NCBI RefSeq assembly: GCF_014207955.1
Contig: NZ_JACHLK010000029.1
Span: 1 to 40,254, forward strand
DNA: 40,254 nt
DNA from: Acidovorax soli
Lineage (GTDB): Bacteria > Pseudomonadota > Gammaproteobacteria > Burkholderiales > Burkholderiaceae_C
Reading direction: 5' to 3'
The notes beneath the pieces were generated by a model. The model did no database searches, was not told the DNA's origin, and saw nothing but the letters and a program-made list of their open reading frames with translations. This document shows positions 8,937 through 18,375 of the stretch, piece after piece (within the stretch, counting starts at the first letter, position 1; every line of letters begins with the position of its first letter). The position numbers and the translations under genes are program-made.

Positions 8937-11206
8937 GCGGCCACCTCGGGTGGGGTCGTGTTGTGGGGGCCAGCGGGGGCCGCAGGGGCGTTGCCGCTGC
9001 CGTCCTGCATGCGCCACAGGTGGGCATACAGGCCTTGCTGTTTGTGGATCAGGGCGTCATGCGGGCCCGCTTCGACGATGCGGCCCTTGTCCATGACGAT
9101 GATGCGGTGGGCATGCCGTACCGCAGAGAGGCGGTGGGCGATGATGAGCACGGTGCGGCCCTGGCAGATCAGGCCCATGTTGCGCTGGATGATGGCTTCG
9201 GATTCGTAGTCCAGGGCGCTGGTGGCTTCGTCCAGGATGAGGATGCGCGGGTTGGTGAACAGGGCCCGGGCAATGGCGATGCGCTGGCGCTGGCCGCCCG
9301 AGAGGCTGCTACCCTGTTCGCCCACCAGGGTATCGTAGCCTTCGGGCAGTTCGCTGATGAAGTCGTGTGCGCCTGCCATCTGGGCGGCGTGCACGATGGC
9401 TTCGATGGGGGCGGCGGGGTCGGCAATGGCGATGTTCTCGCGCACGCTGCGGTTGAAGAGCAGGTTCTCCTGCAGCACCACGCCGACCTGGCGGCGCAGC
9501 TGGGCGGCGTCGATGAGGCCGATGTCGATGCCGTCCACCAGAATGCGGCCTTGCTCGGGCGTGTACAGGCGCTGCACGAGCTTGGTCAGGGTGCTCTTGC
9601 CGGAGCCCGAGCGCCCCACGATGCCCAGCACTTCGCCGGGGCGCACATCGAGGTGGATGCCGCCGAGCACGGGGCTGGCCTCGGGGCGGTAGCGAAAGTG
9701 CACGCCGTCGAGGGTGATGCGGCCTTTGACGGGGGGCAACTGGGCAGCGCTGCTGGGGGGCACTTCGGTGCGGGTGTTCAGGATGTCGCCCAGGCGGGCC
9801 ATGGAGATGCCGGTCTGCTGGAAGTCGGTCCACAGCTGGGCCATGCGCATGATGGGCTGGGCCACGCGCTGGGCAAACATGTTGAAGGCCACAAATTGGC
9901 CCACAGTGAGCTCATTGCCCATGACCAGGTGGGCGCCATACCACAGGGTGGCGGCGTTGACGAGCTTGCCGATGAGGTTGACGCCTTCATGCGCCCAGCT
10001 GGCCAGGTTCTGGGTCTTGAAGCTGGCGCTGACGTAGGCGGCCAGCTGGTTGTCCCAGCGGCGGGCAAACGAGGGTTCCAGCGCGCTGGCCTTGACGGTC
10101 TGGATGCCGGTGACGGTCTCCACCAGCATGGCCTGGTTCTCTGCGCCGCGGGCGAACTTCTGGTCCAGGCGGCCGCGCAGCAGGGGTACCACCGCCAGGC
10201 TCAGGCCGAAGTACAGCGGCAGGCTCACCAGCACGATGAGCGTGAGCGGCACACTGTAGAACAGCATGACGGCGATGAAGATCACCGAGAACAGCACGTC
10301 GAGCACCACGGTCAGGGCGTTGCCGGTGAGAAAGCTGCGGATGTTCTCGAGTTCGCGCACGCGGGCCACCGAGTCGCCCACGCGGCGCGCCTGGAAGTAA
10401 GCCAGCGGCAGTTGCACCAGGTGGCGAAACAGCCGCGCGCCGAGTTCCACGTCGATGCGGCTGGTGGTGTGGCTGAAGACGTAGCTGCGCAGGCCGTTGA
10501 GCACGCTCTCGAAGATGACGACCACCACCAGGCCGATGACCAGCACATCCAGGGTGGTCATGCCGCGGTGCACCAGCACCTTGTCCATCACCACCTGGAA
10601 GAACAGCGGGCTGACCAGCGCAAACAGCTGCAGCATGAGCGAGATGAAGAGCACCTCGCCCAGCAGTTTGCGGTGCTTGACCAGGCTGGGGATGAACCAC
10701 GAGAAGTCGAACTTGGCAAGCTCGCCGGCCAGGCTGGCGCGGCTGGTGATGAGGATGAGCTCGCCGATCCACTGCGCGGCGAAGGCCTCCATCGATTCGA
10801 TGACGGGGCGGCTGCCCGCGCCGGCTGCGCCCGGGTCTTGCAGCAGCACGCGCTGGCCGTCGCACTGGGCCAGCACCACGGTGCGCAGCCCGCCGTCCTC
10901 GCCGCGCATCAAGGCCAATGCGGGCAGTGGGCTCAGGGGCAGGCGATCACTGCTGGTGCGCGAGCGCTTGGCCTTGAGGCCCAGGTGCTTGGCGGCCTGC
11001 AGCAGGTCATTGGGGGTGACAGCGTCGCTGGGCTGCAGGCCCAACTGGTGGGCCAGCGTGGCCGGGTCTGCGGCCACCTGGTGCAGGCGGGCTATGACGC
11101 ACAGGGCGGAAAGGGAGGCAAAGCCCTGGGGGGATTTCTCTGGCGGCTCCAAACCCTCGCGCTGCGCATCAGGCGCGCGCGCTCCATCCTCACGAATTTC
11201 GTGCAT
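8933..11206 (-). CDS. HlyB-like type I secretion ABC transporter with degenerate C39-like domain
   Basis: Exporter of 757 residues that should drive RTX secretion across both membranes. The N-terminal ~130 residues resemble a peptidase C39 domain, but the position of the catalytic cysteine is occupied by other residues (SLSALCVIAR), so it is a non-cleaving C39-like domain as in HlyB. The membrane domain follows, then the nucleotide-binding domain: Walker A GRSGSGKST at 531-539, a Q-loop (VVLQENLLF), signature LSGGQ, Walker B ILILDEATSALD and the switch histidine in IIAHRLS. All ATPase motifs are intact. The ATG at 11206 has GGAGG about eight bases upstream. It is the first gene of the block exporter - adaptor - immunity candidate - RTX protein. 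Confidence 0.95.
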   Translation of the reverse strand: MHEIREDGARAPDAQREGLEPPEKSPQGFASLSALCVIARLHQVAADPATLAHQLGLQPSDAVTPNDLLQAAKHLGLKAKRSRTSSDRLPLSPLPALALMRGEDGGLRTVVLAQCDGQRVLLQDPGAAGAGSRPVIESMEAFAAQWIGELILITSRASLAGELAKFDFSWFIPSLVKHRKLLGEVLFISLMLQLFALVSPLFFQVVMDKVLVHRGMTTLDVLVIGLVVVVIFESVLNGLRSYVFSHTTSRIDVELGARLFRHLVQLPLAYFQARRVGDSVARVRELENIRSFLTGNALTVVLDVLFSVIFIAVMLFYSVPLTLIVLVSLPLYFGLSLAVVPLLRGRLDQKFARGAENQAMLVETVTGIQTVKASALEPSFARRWDNQLAAYVSASFKTQNLASWAHEGVNLIGKLVNAATLWYGAHLVMGNELTVGQFVAFNMFAQRVAQPIMRMAQLWTDFQQTGISMARLGDILNTRTEVPPSSAAQLPPVKGRITLDGVHFRYRPEASPVLGGIHLDVRPGEVLGIVGRSGSGKSTLTKLVQRLYTPEQGRILVDGIDIGLIDAAQLRRQVGVVLQENLLFNRSVRENIAIADPAAPIEAIVHAAQMAGAHDFISELPEGYDTLVGEQGSSLSGGQRQRIAIARALFTNPRILILDEATSALDYESEAIIQRNMGLICQGRTVLIIAHRLSAVRHAHRIIVMDKGRIVEAGPHDALIHKQQGLYAHLWRMQDGSGNAPAAPAGPHNTTPPEVAA

Positions 11207-11529
11207 TCATTCCCCCTCCCAGGCCATCACTACTTATTGGTGGGTGATCCTAGCGGCAGAAGGCGGCCTCACTGGGGTTTGTGACCCACCTAAACGGGTG
11301 AGCTTTGCAACCAAACAATTCAAACCGTTACAAGGCTGCACGGGCAAGCCGCTGCCATCCAAATAAAAAGCCCGCATGGGCGGGCTCCGCGATGACCAGA
11401 GGGAATCGAGATGGCGCTGGGGCGGGCAGGGCGGCGGGCTGGCGGGCGATGCAGACCCTGCGTTCTTCAAATGGCAGGCCTGTCACGTGGAAGGTGTTTT
11501 CCCCGTGAGCCAGCCTGCTGCCTGTGCTG
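11207..11529. other. Intergenic region upstream of the type I secretion operon
   Basis: No gene is seen. The part next to 11206 should hold the minus-strand promoter and leader of the exporter gene, but no convincing -35/-10 pair could be picked by eye. A 6-bp inverted repeat (CACGAA and TTCGTG, 11191-11203) lies just inside the exporter start. The distal part holds the terminator of the next gene. Confidence 0.5.
11365..11386 (-). terminator. Rho-independent terminator
   Basis: On the minus strand AGCCCGC and GCGGGCT pair perfectly around a four-base loop (11369-11386) and are followed by a run of five T. It lies about 145 bases after the stop of the exported-protein gene and would insulate the secretion operon from it. 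Confidence 0.85.
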
Positions 11530-12306
11530 CTACTTCTTGCACCAGTAGATCGTCGTGGCTCCGTAGCGCTCGCGCTGGTAGATGATCACCAGCGGGTAGT
11601 TGCCCTTCAGCGTGGGGTCCACCAGCACGATTTTCTGGGGGTAGGTGTCCATCCCGTTGTAGTAGGCCCTGTGGGGCTCGGGCTCGCGGGCGACGATGCC
11701 GAATTTGGGGCCGAACCGCACGTTGAAGTGGGTGGACTGCGTGCCAGACAGCCGGGAGGTATCGACCACAGCGGTGTCGGCGTTGATCCAGGCACTGACC
11801 GGGCCCGGCATGGGGTTGTAGGACCGGTCAATGCACTGGTACTCGCCGCTGTTCGCTGCATAGGGGTTGGGCACGGTCGGCAGCGGTCCGCTGGATGGCG
11901 GCGTGATGTTCACGGTCTTGTACCGGCCGTTGTTGACCATGTCCCAGCCGTCCACTCCGTAGCCCACGTGGATCGCTGCGTCCGGCAGGGCGCTGACGTT
12001 CCAGTTGAGCAGGGGGATGATGTCCTCGGTCTGGTTGATCGTCTTGTACTCCGGGATCTCGCCGCCGGTGTAGAGCACAAAGCCCCGGTCGCGCGTGAGC
12101 AGAAAAACGTTCGGGCCATGCTGCATGACCAGGTACAGCTTGGCGCCCAGAAAGGCCTTGTCGATGGAGACGGACGCCACGAAATTCAGCGCATGGGGCG
12201 GCCCGTTGAAGGTGCCCGATGCGGTAATCGTTGCAAAAGCAGGGCTGGCGAAGAGCAGCGTGGCGACCGGGGCGATTTTCCGGAGGATTGCCTTGGGCAG
12301 TGTCAT
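11530..12306 (-). CDS. Exported protein of unknown function
   Basis: The protein is 258 residues from the ATG at 12306. The start is chosen because it gives a clean signal peptide: a basic start (LPKAILRKIA), a hydrophobic core and a cleavage site after SPAFA near residue 25. A longer upstream reading is Arg/Ala-rich and reads into the next gene, so it was rejected. The mature part is rich in Tyr, Asn, Pro and Thr, and has two cysteines, one in EYQCID and one in the last residues (YWCKK), which could form a disulfide. I do not recognise the family. It stands alone between two terminators. Confidence 0.7.
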   Translation of the reverse strand: MTLPKAILRKIAPVATLLFASPAFATITASGTFNGPPHALNFVASVSIDKAFLGAKLYLVMQHGPNVFLLTRDRGFVLYTGGEIPEYKTINQTEDIIPLLNWNVSALPDAAIHVGYGVDGWDMVNNGRYKTVNITPPSSGPLPTVPNPYAANSGEYQCIDRSYNPMPGPVSAWINADTAVVDTSRLSGTQSTHFNVRFGPKFGIVAREPEPHRAYYNGMDTYPQKIVLVDPTLKGNYPLVIIYQRERYGATTIYWCKK

Positions 12307-12371
12307 GCGTCGTAGGGTGGTGCTGGGCCCGCCGGCATTTTTTGGTGTGCTTGTGACGGCGGAGTAGATAT

Positions 12372-12408
12372 GAAGAAAGGCCGCCGGCGCGGGGCGCCAG
12401 GCGGCCTT
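12372..12408 (-). terminator. Rho-independent terminator after the FAD oxidoreductase
   Basis: On the minus strand the nine-base arms AAGGCCGCC and GGCGGCCTT (12377-12408) enclose a GC-rich loop, followed by TTTCTTC. It lies about 120 bases after the oxidoreductase stop codon. Confidence 0.75.
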
Positions 12409-12529
12409 GGTTGTATCAGCTTGTACCTTGCGCGTAAATCTGCAAATGGCCAACCCGGCCGATTTCAATGGGCTTTGGTGCGGTGCAGCCCTTGCCGCGC
12501 CACCAGCCAGCCAGCCTGCCCGCCAGGCC

Positions 12530-13762
12530 CTAGAGAAACCGCTGCGCCAGGTACGGCGCCGGGTCCACGAAGGGCGCCTCGCCGCTGACCAGCTCGGCCA
12601 CCAGCCGGCCGGTGACGGGGCCCAGCGTGAAGCCCTGGTGGGCATGGCCGAAGTTGAACCACAGGCCTGCGTGGCGTGGCGCCTTGCCCAGCACGGGCAG
12701 CATGTCGGCGGTGCAGGGGCGGGCGCCCAGCCAGGGCGTGGCCTCCACGGGCTGGCCCAGGGGCAGCAGCTCGCGCGTGGACTGTTCGGCGCGGCGCAGC
12801 TGCACCGGGGTGGCGGGGGCGTCGAGCAGCGCGAACTCGGCCCCGGTGGTCAGGCGCAGGCCGCGCGCCATGGGCGCCAGCATCACGCCGCGCTCGATGT
12901 CCAGCGCCGGCATGGTCAGCATGGGGCCGCCGGCAAAGTGGCGGTGGTAGCCGCGCTTGCTGAACAGGGGCAGGCGGTAGCCCAGGCGCGTGGTGAGTGC
13001 ACCGGCCCAGGGGCCCAGGGCGATGATGGCGTGCTGCGCGGTGACAGGGCCGGCGCTGGTGGGCACGGCCCAGCCGCTGCCCTCCTGCCGCAATGCCATC
13101 GCATCGCCCGTGGCCAGTTGCCCGCCGCGCTGCACGAACAGCCGCGCATAGCGCGCGACCAGCTCGCCGGGGTCGCGCACGCTCCACGGGTCTTGCCAGT
13201 GCACGGCGCCGGCCAGCGGCATCTGCAGCACGGGCTGGGCGGCGGCCAGGGCGGCCGTGTCCAGCACCTGACAGGCCAGGCCGTGCGTGGCCGCAGTGGT
13301 GCGGGCCTGCGTGGCGGCGGCGTCGAACACCGGGGCGCTGCGGTACAGCTGCATCCAACCTTGCCGGTGCACCAGGTCGGCGGCGCCGGCCGCTTCGATC
13401 CAGCCGCCGTGCTCGGTCAGGCAGTGCGCGATCAGGCGGCTGTAGGCCTGGGCGATGGGCGCGTAGCGCGCGGGCGCCGAGGCGGCCCAGTAGCCCAGTA
13501 GCTGCGGCGCCAGGCGCAGCAGGGCGCCCCAGTGGTAGTGGGCGTCGTTGCTCAGCCCGGTGGCAATGCGTGCCAGCGTGGCGATGCTGCGCGGAAAGGC
13601 GTAGGGCTGCACAGCCTCGCGCTGGATGATTCCGGCATTGCCGTACGAGGTCTCCTGGCCCGGGGGCTTGCGGTCGACGAGGGTCACGGCGTGGCCGCGC
13701 TGCTGCAGCGCCAGGGCGGTGCTGACGCCGACCATGCCGGCGCCCAGAACAATGGTTTCCAT
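12530..13762 (-). CDS. DadA-like FAD-dependent D-amino acid dehydrogenase/oxidoreductase
   Basis: DAO-superfamily flavoprotein of 410 residues, close in length to DadA (about 430). The N-terminus carries the FAD-binding Rossmann motif GAGMVGVSTAL, followed by the acidic end of the second strand (VTLVDRKPPGQETSYGNAG), whose SYGNAG is typical of DadA-like enzymes. The C-terminal part has RPCTADMLPVLG and FGHAHQGFTLGP, the conserved FAD-closing region of the family. It would oxidise a D-amino acid or related amine, passing electrons to the respiratory chain or oxygen; the substrate cannot be read from sequence. The start METIVLGAG at 13762 puts the FAD motif at the N-terminus; a longer reading adds low-complexity residues. 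It is divergent from the cyclase gene. Confidence 0.88.
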   Translation of the reverse strand: METIVLGAGMVGVSTALALQQRGHAVTLVDRKPPGQETSYGNAGIIQREAVQPYAFPRSIATLARIATGLSNDAHYHWGALLRLAPQLLGYWAASAPARYAPIAQAYSRLIAHCLTEHGGWIEAAGAADLVHRQGWMQLYRSAPVFDAAATQARTTAATHGLACQVLDTAALAAAQPVLQMPLAGAVHWQDPWSVRDPGELVARYARLFVQRGGQLATGDAMALRQEGSGWAVPTSAGPVTAQHAIIALGPWAGALTTRLGYRLPLFSKRGYHRHFAGGPMLTMPALDIERGVMLAPMARGLRLTTGAEFALLDAPATPVQLRRAEQSTRELLPLGQPVEATPWLGARPCTADMLPVLGKAPRHAGLWFNFGHAHQGFTLGPVTGRLVAELVSGEAPFVDPAPYLAQRFL

Positions 13763-14029
13763 GGGGTGATTATTGTGCGGGCCCGGCCCTGCAAAACCCG
13801 CGCCGTGTGGCACTGATTTTCGAACCCTGGATTGCCGTATCGGCAATCGCTGCCGCGGCCACCACGCGCTGACATTGCCTGCTTGCCATGCGGCGCCAAC
13901 GCGCTACAGTCGGCCCGGATAGGAGCTGTCCTACAAGACCGGGCGGCAAGACCGGTTACCTTCCCACCACGGACCCGCGCCGCGCAGGGCCGTTTGCGTC
14001 GATCCCCGCCCCCGGGACAAAGGTTGCGT

Positions 14030-16465
14030 ATGAGGACGGCTCCCGTTGTATTGAGAGGCCACTGCGCTTGCCGGCGCGTCGAGTACGCCGTGCATGCGCG
14101 CGCGCTGGAGGCCGCGGTCTGCTACTGCCAGACCTGCCGCAGGGCCTCCGGCGGTGCCGGCATGGCCTGGGTGGAGGGCGACCAGGCGACCCTGCGCGTC
14201 TACGGCGCGCTGCACACCTGGCGCTCGTCCGACCACGGGGTGCGCCAGCTGTGCCCCGAGTGCGGCAGCCAGCTGTTTCGCCTGGAGGATGCGAAGCCTG
14301 GCGTGGTCGAGGTGGCCGTGGGCACGCTCGACGATGCCAGCGCCATCCGCAGCACGCACAGCGCCTTTGCCAACCAGCGCCCGCGCTGGGACGCGCGCAT
14401 GGCGCTGGGCGGCAGCCAGCCGCTGGCACCCGTGCCCGGCCTTGTGGCCAAGGGCGCGCTGCAATGCGACGCACCGGGCCAGCCCGAGCGCGACGAGACC
14501 CTGCAAAGCATGCTCACCAGCACGCAGGACGCCTTTGTCAGCATCGACCCCGGCGGCTTCATCACCGAATGGAACCCCCAGGCGCAGGCCACCCTGGGCT
14601 GGAGCTACGACGAGGCCATCGGCCGGCCCATGCACGAGCTCATCATCCCGCCCGAGATGCGCAGCGCCCACCTCTACGGCATGGCCCGGCTGCAGCGCAC
14701 GGGCGAGGGCCCGGTGCTGCGCCGCCGCTTCGAGGTGGATGCGCTGCACAAGGACGGGCACCGCCTGCCGGTGGAGCTGTCCATCGCCCCGCTGCGCATG
14801 GCCGGCGGCATCGGCGCCACGGCCTTCATCCGCGACACCAGCCAGCGCCAGGCGGTGGAGCGCGAGCTGCGCGCCAACCAGGACCTGCTGCAGCGCACCG
14901 GCGAGCTGGCGCTGGTGGGCTCCTGGACGGTGGACCTGCGCACCCGCGAGGTCCACTGGTCCGCCATGGTGCGGCGCATCCACGGTGTGGACGAGAGCTT
15001 TGTGCCCACGCTGCCCGGCGTGGTCGGGTTCTACGAAGACGGCGCGCAGGAGCGGCTCGTCGCGGCCTTCGAGCAAGGCATCGAAGACGGCCAGAAATGG
15101 GAGATCGAAGCCCCCCTGCGCACCCCCGATGGCCGGCGCGTGTGGGCGCGCGCCATCGGCAACACCGAGTACGACGAACACGGCGTGCCGGTACGCGTGG
15201 TCGGCGCGCTGCAGGACATCACCGGCCGCAAGCGGGCCGAAGAGTCGCTGCACATGCTCACCCAGATCCTGGAGGCCACGCCCGACTATGTGGTGCAGGC
15301 CGACAGCACCGGCCAGGTAACCTACATGAACCCGGCCGCGCGCCAGGCCCAGGGCTACGACGCCGGCTACGACGTCACCCAGCACCGCTTCACCGACTTC
15401 AACACGCCCGAGACCACGCGCCGCTACCGCGACGAGGTCATGCCCTCGGTGCACAAGACCGGCGTGTGGATGGGCGAAAGCACCGTGCTCGTGGCCGGCC
15501 AGCCCATCGCGGTGGACCACTCGGTGCTCTCGCACAAGGACGCCACCGGCCAGGTGGTGCGCTACACCGCGGTGATGCGCGACATCTCGGCGCAGCAGCG
15601 CGCCCGCGCCGACCTGTTCCGCCAGCAGCGCACCTTGAGCTCCATTGCCGAGGCCATCCCCGACGTCATTGCCGTGGTCGACCGTGAAGGCCGCTACGAG
15701 TTCGTCAACTCCGCCTTCGAAAAACTGGTGGGCCCCTCGCGCGCCGAGATCGTGGGCCACCGGATCGGCGAGGTCATGCCCATCCAGGAACTGCAGGGCA
15801 GCATGGCCCATGTCCAGAAGGCGCAGGGCGGCGAGCCCACCTCGTTCGAGCTCGACCTGCAGTTGGGCGGGCGCCAGCGCAACATGGCCATCACCCTGGT
15901 GCCCCGCCTGTCGGAGGGCGGCACGCCCGACGGCTTTATCGCCGTGCTGGACGACGTCACCATCCACCGCCAGCGCGAGTCGCGCCTCATCGGCCTGAGC
16001 GAGCGCGACGGGCTCACCGGCCTCATGAACCGCCAGGGCCTGCAGGCCTACCTGCAGCGCATACCCATCGGCGAGGCCCACGGCGTGGCCATGCTGTACG
16101 TGGACCTGGACCGCTTCAAGCCCGTCAACGACACCTGGGGCCACCCGGTGGGCGACCAGTTGCTGCAGGCCGTGGCCGGGCGCTTTCTGGCCCTGGTGCG
16201 GCCCGTGGACCTGGTGGCCCGCGTGGGTGGCGACGAGTTCGTGGTGGTGCTGGGCGGCATGCCCAGCCGCGCCGCCGCCGAGCAGGTGGCCGACAAGCTC
16301 GTGGCCACCGCCGCCAAGCCCTTCGACCTGGGCGGGCGCAGGGTGCTCATCGGCGCCAGCGTGGGCGTGGCCTTTGCGGGCGACGACGGCTGGCGCGGCC
16401 TCATGGAGCGGGCCGACGCCTCGCTCTACCGCGCCAAGGCGGCCGGGCGGGGGCGGCGCGCCTGA
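14030..16465 (+). CDS. Diguanylate cyclase with N-terminal GFA zinc domain and four PAS domains
   Basis: The protein is 811 residues from the ATG at 14030, with AAAGG nine bases upstream; a TTG 198 bases earlier only adds low-complexity sequence. Residues ~8-120 form a GFA/CENP-V-type zinc domain with all expected cysteines: C12xC14, C31xC33xxC36 and C75xxC78. Four PAS-like domains follow (about 150-275, 285-400, 405-525, 530-645), three with recognisable post-PAS ends such as RDTSQRQ, QDITGRK and RDISAQQ. The GGDEF domain (about 650-811) is complete: DGLTGLMNR at its start, DLDRFKPVNDTWGH, and the active-site GGDEF at 733-737, with RPVD at 724-727 exactly five residues before it, the usual inhibitory site for c-di-GMP. 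It should be active and feedback-inhibited. No transmembrane helix or EAL domain is seen. The frame is unbroken across the GFA-PAS junction. Confidence 0.93.
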   Translation: MRTAPVVLRGHCACRRVEYAVHARALEAAVCYCQTCRRASGGAGMAWVEGDQATLRVYGALHTWRSSDHGVRQLCPECGSQLFRLEDAKPGVVEVAVGTLDDASAIRSTHSAFANQRPRWDARMALGGSQPLAPVPGLVAKGALQCDAPGQPERDETLQSMLTSTQDAFVSIDPGGFITEWNPQAQATLGWSYDEAIGRPMHELIIPPEMRSAHLYGMARLQRTGEGPVLRRRFEVDALHKDGHRLPVELSIAPLRMAGGIGATAFIRDTSQRQAVERELRANQDLLQRTGELALVGSWTVDLRTREVHWSAMVRRIHGVDESFVPTLPGVVGFYEDGAQERLVAAFEQGIEDGQKWEIEAPLRTPDGRRVWARAIGNTEYDEHGVPVRVVGALQDITGRKRAEESLHMLTQILEATPDYVVQADSTGQVTYMNPAARQAQGYDAGYDVTQHRFTDFNTPETTRRYRDEVMPSVHKTGVWMGESTVLVAGQPIAVDHSVLSHKDATGQVVRYTAVMRDISAQQRARADLFRQQRTLSSIAEAIPDVIAVVDREGRYEFVNSAFEKLVGPSRAEIVGHRIGEVMPIQELQGSMAHVQKAQGGEPTSFELDLQLGGRQRNMAITLVPRLSEGGTPDGFIAVLDDVTIHRQRESRLIGLSERDGLTGLMNRQGLQAYLQRIPIGEAHGVAMLYVDLDRFKPVNDTWGHPVGDQLLQAVAGRFLALVRPVDLVARVGGDEFVVVLGGMPSRAAAEQVADKLVATAAKPFDLGGRRVLIGASVGVAFAGDDGWRGLMERADASLYRAKAAGRGRRA

Positions 16466-16719
16466 AATGGCTGGCCCCTGAGTTGCCGCGCGCCTCGTCG
16501 GTGCATTCAGCGGCCTGAGGCGGCAGGCACCCCTGGGCCACCGCCACGCGCCGGGGCTTGTCGCAGCCGCCATGGCGCAGTCTTGGCACACGCATGGCGG
16601 CGCCTGCAGCACCGTACTGAGCGACCCCACTCCCTGCAGTTTTGGGTAGCATGGCCGCTACAGTCCAGCCCTTGTGGCGCCTTGCCACGAAACCCGTGAC
16701 CCCGACGAAAGACCTGCCC

Positions 16720-18375
16720 ATGCCCGCTGATTCCCACCCCGTCTGCGTGCGGGAGTTTCGCCAGGTTCTGCTGTGGCCCCTGCGCCTGATGCCGGTGCGG
16801 GGCTCCGAAGGCCGGCACGCCAAGCCCTGGCAACTGCTGGCGGACATGGGCGAGGAGGCCTCGCCCTGGCGCGAGGTGGTGGACGAATTCACGGGCGACA
16901 GCAGCCGCTTCCACGAACGCCACTACAACGAGTTCGTCACCTTTTTGCCCTACGTGCAGCGGTTCCTGTATGGCGAAGGCCGCAGCCAGCCAGGCAGCAG
17001 CGCCACCGGCTCGCCGATGCGGGTGTTCCGGCGCAGCGACGTCAGCGCCGTGCGGGCGGTGCTGCGCCCCGGCGCCGCGCCGATCATGCTCGACATCGTC
17101 CACGTGGACCTGTACTTTTTCCTCGACCTGGACCTGGTGCTGCTCAACGTCGAGGTCAGCGCCCGCGACCTGGCGCTCGACCAGGCGCAGGAGCTGCTGT
17201 ACCGCTTCGGCCGTGGCTACCCCGCCGGCTGGGATGCGCAGGGCCATGCCCAGCACTGCCTGTACAGCGCCGAGTGGCTGGATGCCGCCGGGCAGGTGCT
17301 GGCCCAGTCCGATGCCAACCAGCGCGACCTCTTCATGGCCCATGTCAGCAGCCACCGCGCCCCGCGCATCGCGGCCCACTGGGCCTGGCTGCTGGAGCCG
17401 CTGGTGAGCGACCATTCAGAGCGCAGCGGCCCCCTGCGCTACCGCCAGATCGAGTACTACCGCATGCCGCAGCTGGCCTTTCTGGCGCTGGACGACCCGC
17501 GCGCGCTCAGCCGCAGCGACTTCGTGCGCCTTGGCCTGGTGACCGGTGCCCCCCTGTCCGGCGACGGCACCGGCCTGCCTTATGCCGAAGAGTACCTGGA
17601 CGACTTCGAAAAGCGTTTCTGCTACGACCGCTTCTGGAGCGGCAGCGGCGCCGCACCCAACACCCGCTACCTGTGCAGCGGCCATTCGCTGCTGGTGCTG
17701 GGCGATGCCGGCAGCCCGTTCTATGTCTGCCGCGACCGGGGCGTGCTGGCGCAGTTCAGGCACCAGCATTTCCTGCTGTTCTTGATTGCGCATTTCCAGA
17801 AAGCCGCGCTGCTGATGTTCTCGGACCGGCTGGCCGAGGCCCTGAAGAACCTGGACATTGCCGACGCCGCCAGCGTGCGCCGTTTCAAGCGCACCATCCG
17901 CGACAGCTTTGCCGGTTTTCTGCGCTTCACGCACCGCTACTGGTTCCACGAAGTGTCCGAACAGGCCCAGGTGCGCGCCCTGTTCCGCATGTGCGCCAAC
18001 CACCTCGGGCTGGACCCGCTGTACACCGAAGTCAAGGAGCGCATCGGCGAAATGAACCAGTACCTGGACGCCGACAGCCTGCGCCGCCAGGCCAATACCG
18101 TCGTGCGGCTCACGGTGGTGACCATCTTCGGCCTGATCGGCACCGTGACCACGGGCTTCCTGGGCATGAACCTGCTGGCCGAAGCCGACGCCCCCCTGGG
18201 CCGCAAGCTGGCAATCTTCGCCATCGTGTTCGTGCTGACCACCTCGCTGACCGTCTATACCATGGTCAAGTCCAAACGCCTGTCGGACTTTCTCGACGTG
18301 CTCTCGGACGAACGCGCCACCGCCTGGCAGAAATTCAAGGCGCTGGGGCTGGTGTGGCGGCGTGCGGGCGGGTAG
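16720..18375 (+). CDS. CorA-like two-helix membrane protein, function uncertain
   Basis: The protein is 551 residues from the ATG at 16720 (GAAAG eight bases upstream); in-frame starts at 16651 and 16642 (TTG) are possible. The first ~455 residues look soluble, with many aromatic and acidic residues. Near the C-terminus two transmembrane helices are visible, one ending in FLGMNLL (GMN at 482-484) and one about 20 residues later (LAIFAIVFVLTTSLTVYTMV). A GMN motif at the end of the first of two terminal helices is the hallmark of CorA-type divalent cation channels, but the soluble part is far longer than in CorA (~316 residues total). I call it CorA-superfamily-like; transport is not established. 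It sits alone after the cyclase. Confidence 0.72.
   Translation: MPADSHPVCVREFRQVLLWPLRLMPVRGSEGRHAKPWQLLADMGEEASPWREVVDEFTGDSSRFHERHYNEFVTFLPYVQRFLYGEGRSQPGSSATGSPMRVFRRSDVSAVRAVLRPGAAPIMLDIVHVDLYFFLDLDLVLLNVEVSARDLALDQAQELLYRFGRGYPAGWDAQGHAQHCLYSAEWLDAAGQVLAQSDANQRDLFMAHVSSHRAPRIAAHWAWLLEPLVSDHSERSGPLRYRQIEYYRMPQLAFLALDDPRALSRSDFVRLGLVTGAPLSGDGTGLPYAEEYLDDFEKRFCYDRFWSGSGAAPNTRYLCSGHSLLVLGDAGSPFYVCRDRGVLAQFRHQHFLLFLIAHFQKAALLMFSDRLAEALKNLDIADAASVRRFKRTIRDSFAGFLRFTHRYWFHEVSEQAQVRALFRMCANHLGLDPLYTEVKERIGEMNQYLDADSLRRQANTVVRLTVVTIFGLIGTVTTGFLGMNLLAEADAPLGRKLAIFAIVFVLTTSLTVYTMVKSKRLSDFLDVLSDERATAWQKFKALGLVWRRAGG

Noticed and set aside
8885..11284. A 799-codon plus-strand frame opposite the exporter
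   Set aside because: The minus strand encodes an ABC transporter with every motif intact; the plus frame is a by-product of high GC.
13931..16630. An 899-codon minus-strand frame opposite the cyclase
   Set aside because: The composition is Ala/Gly/His-rich with no domains, while the plus strand carries GFA, PAS and GGDEF motifs.
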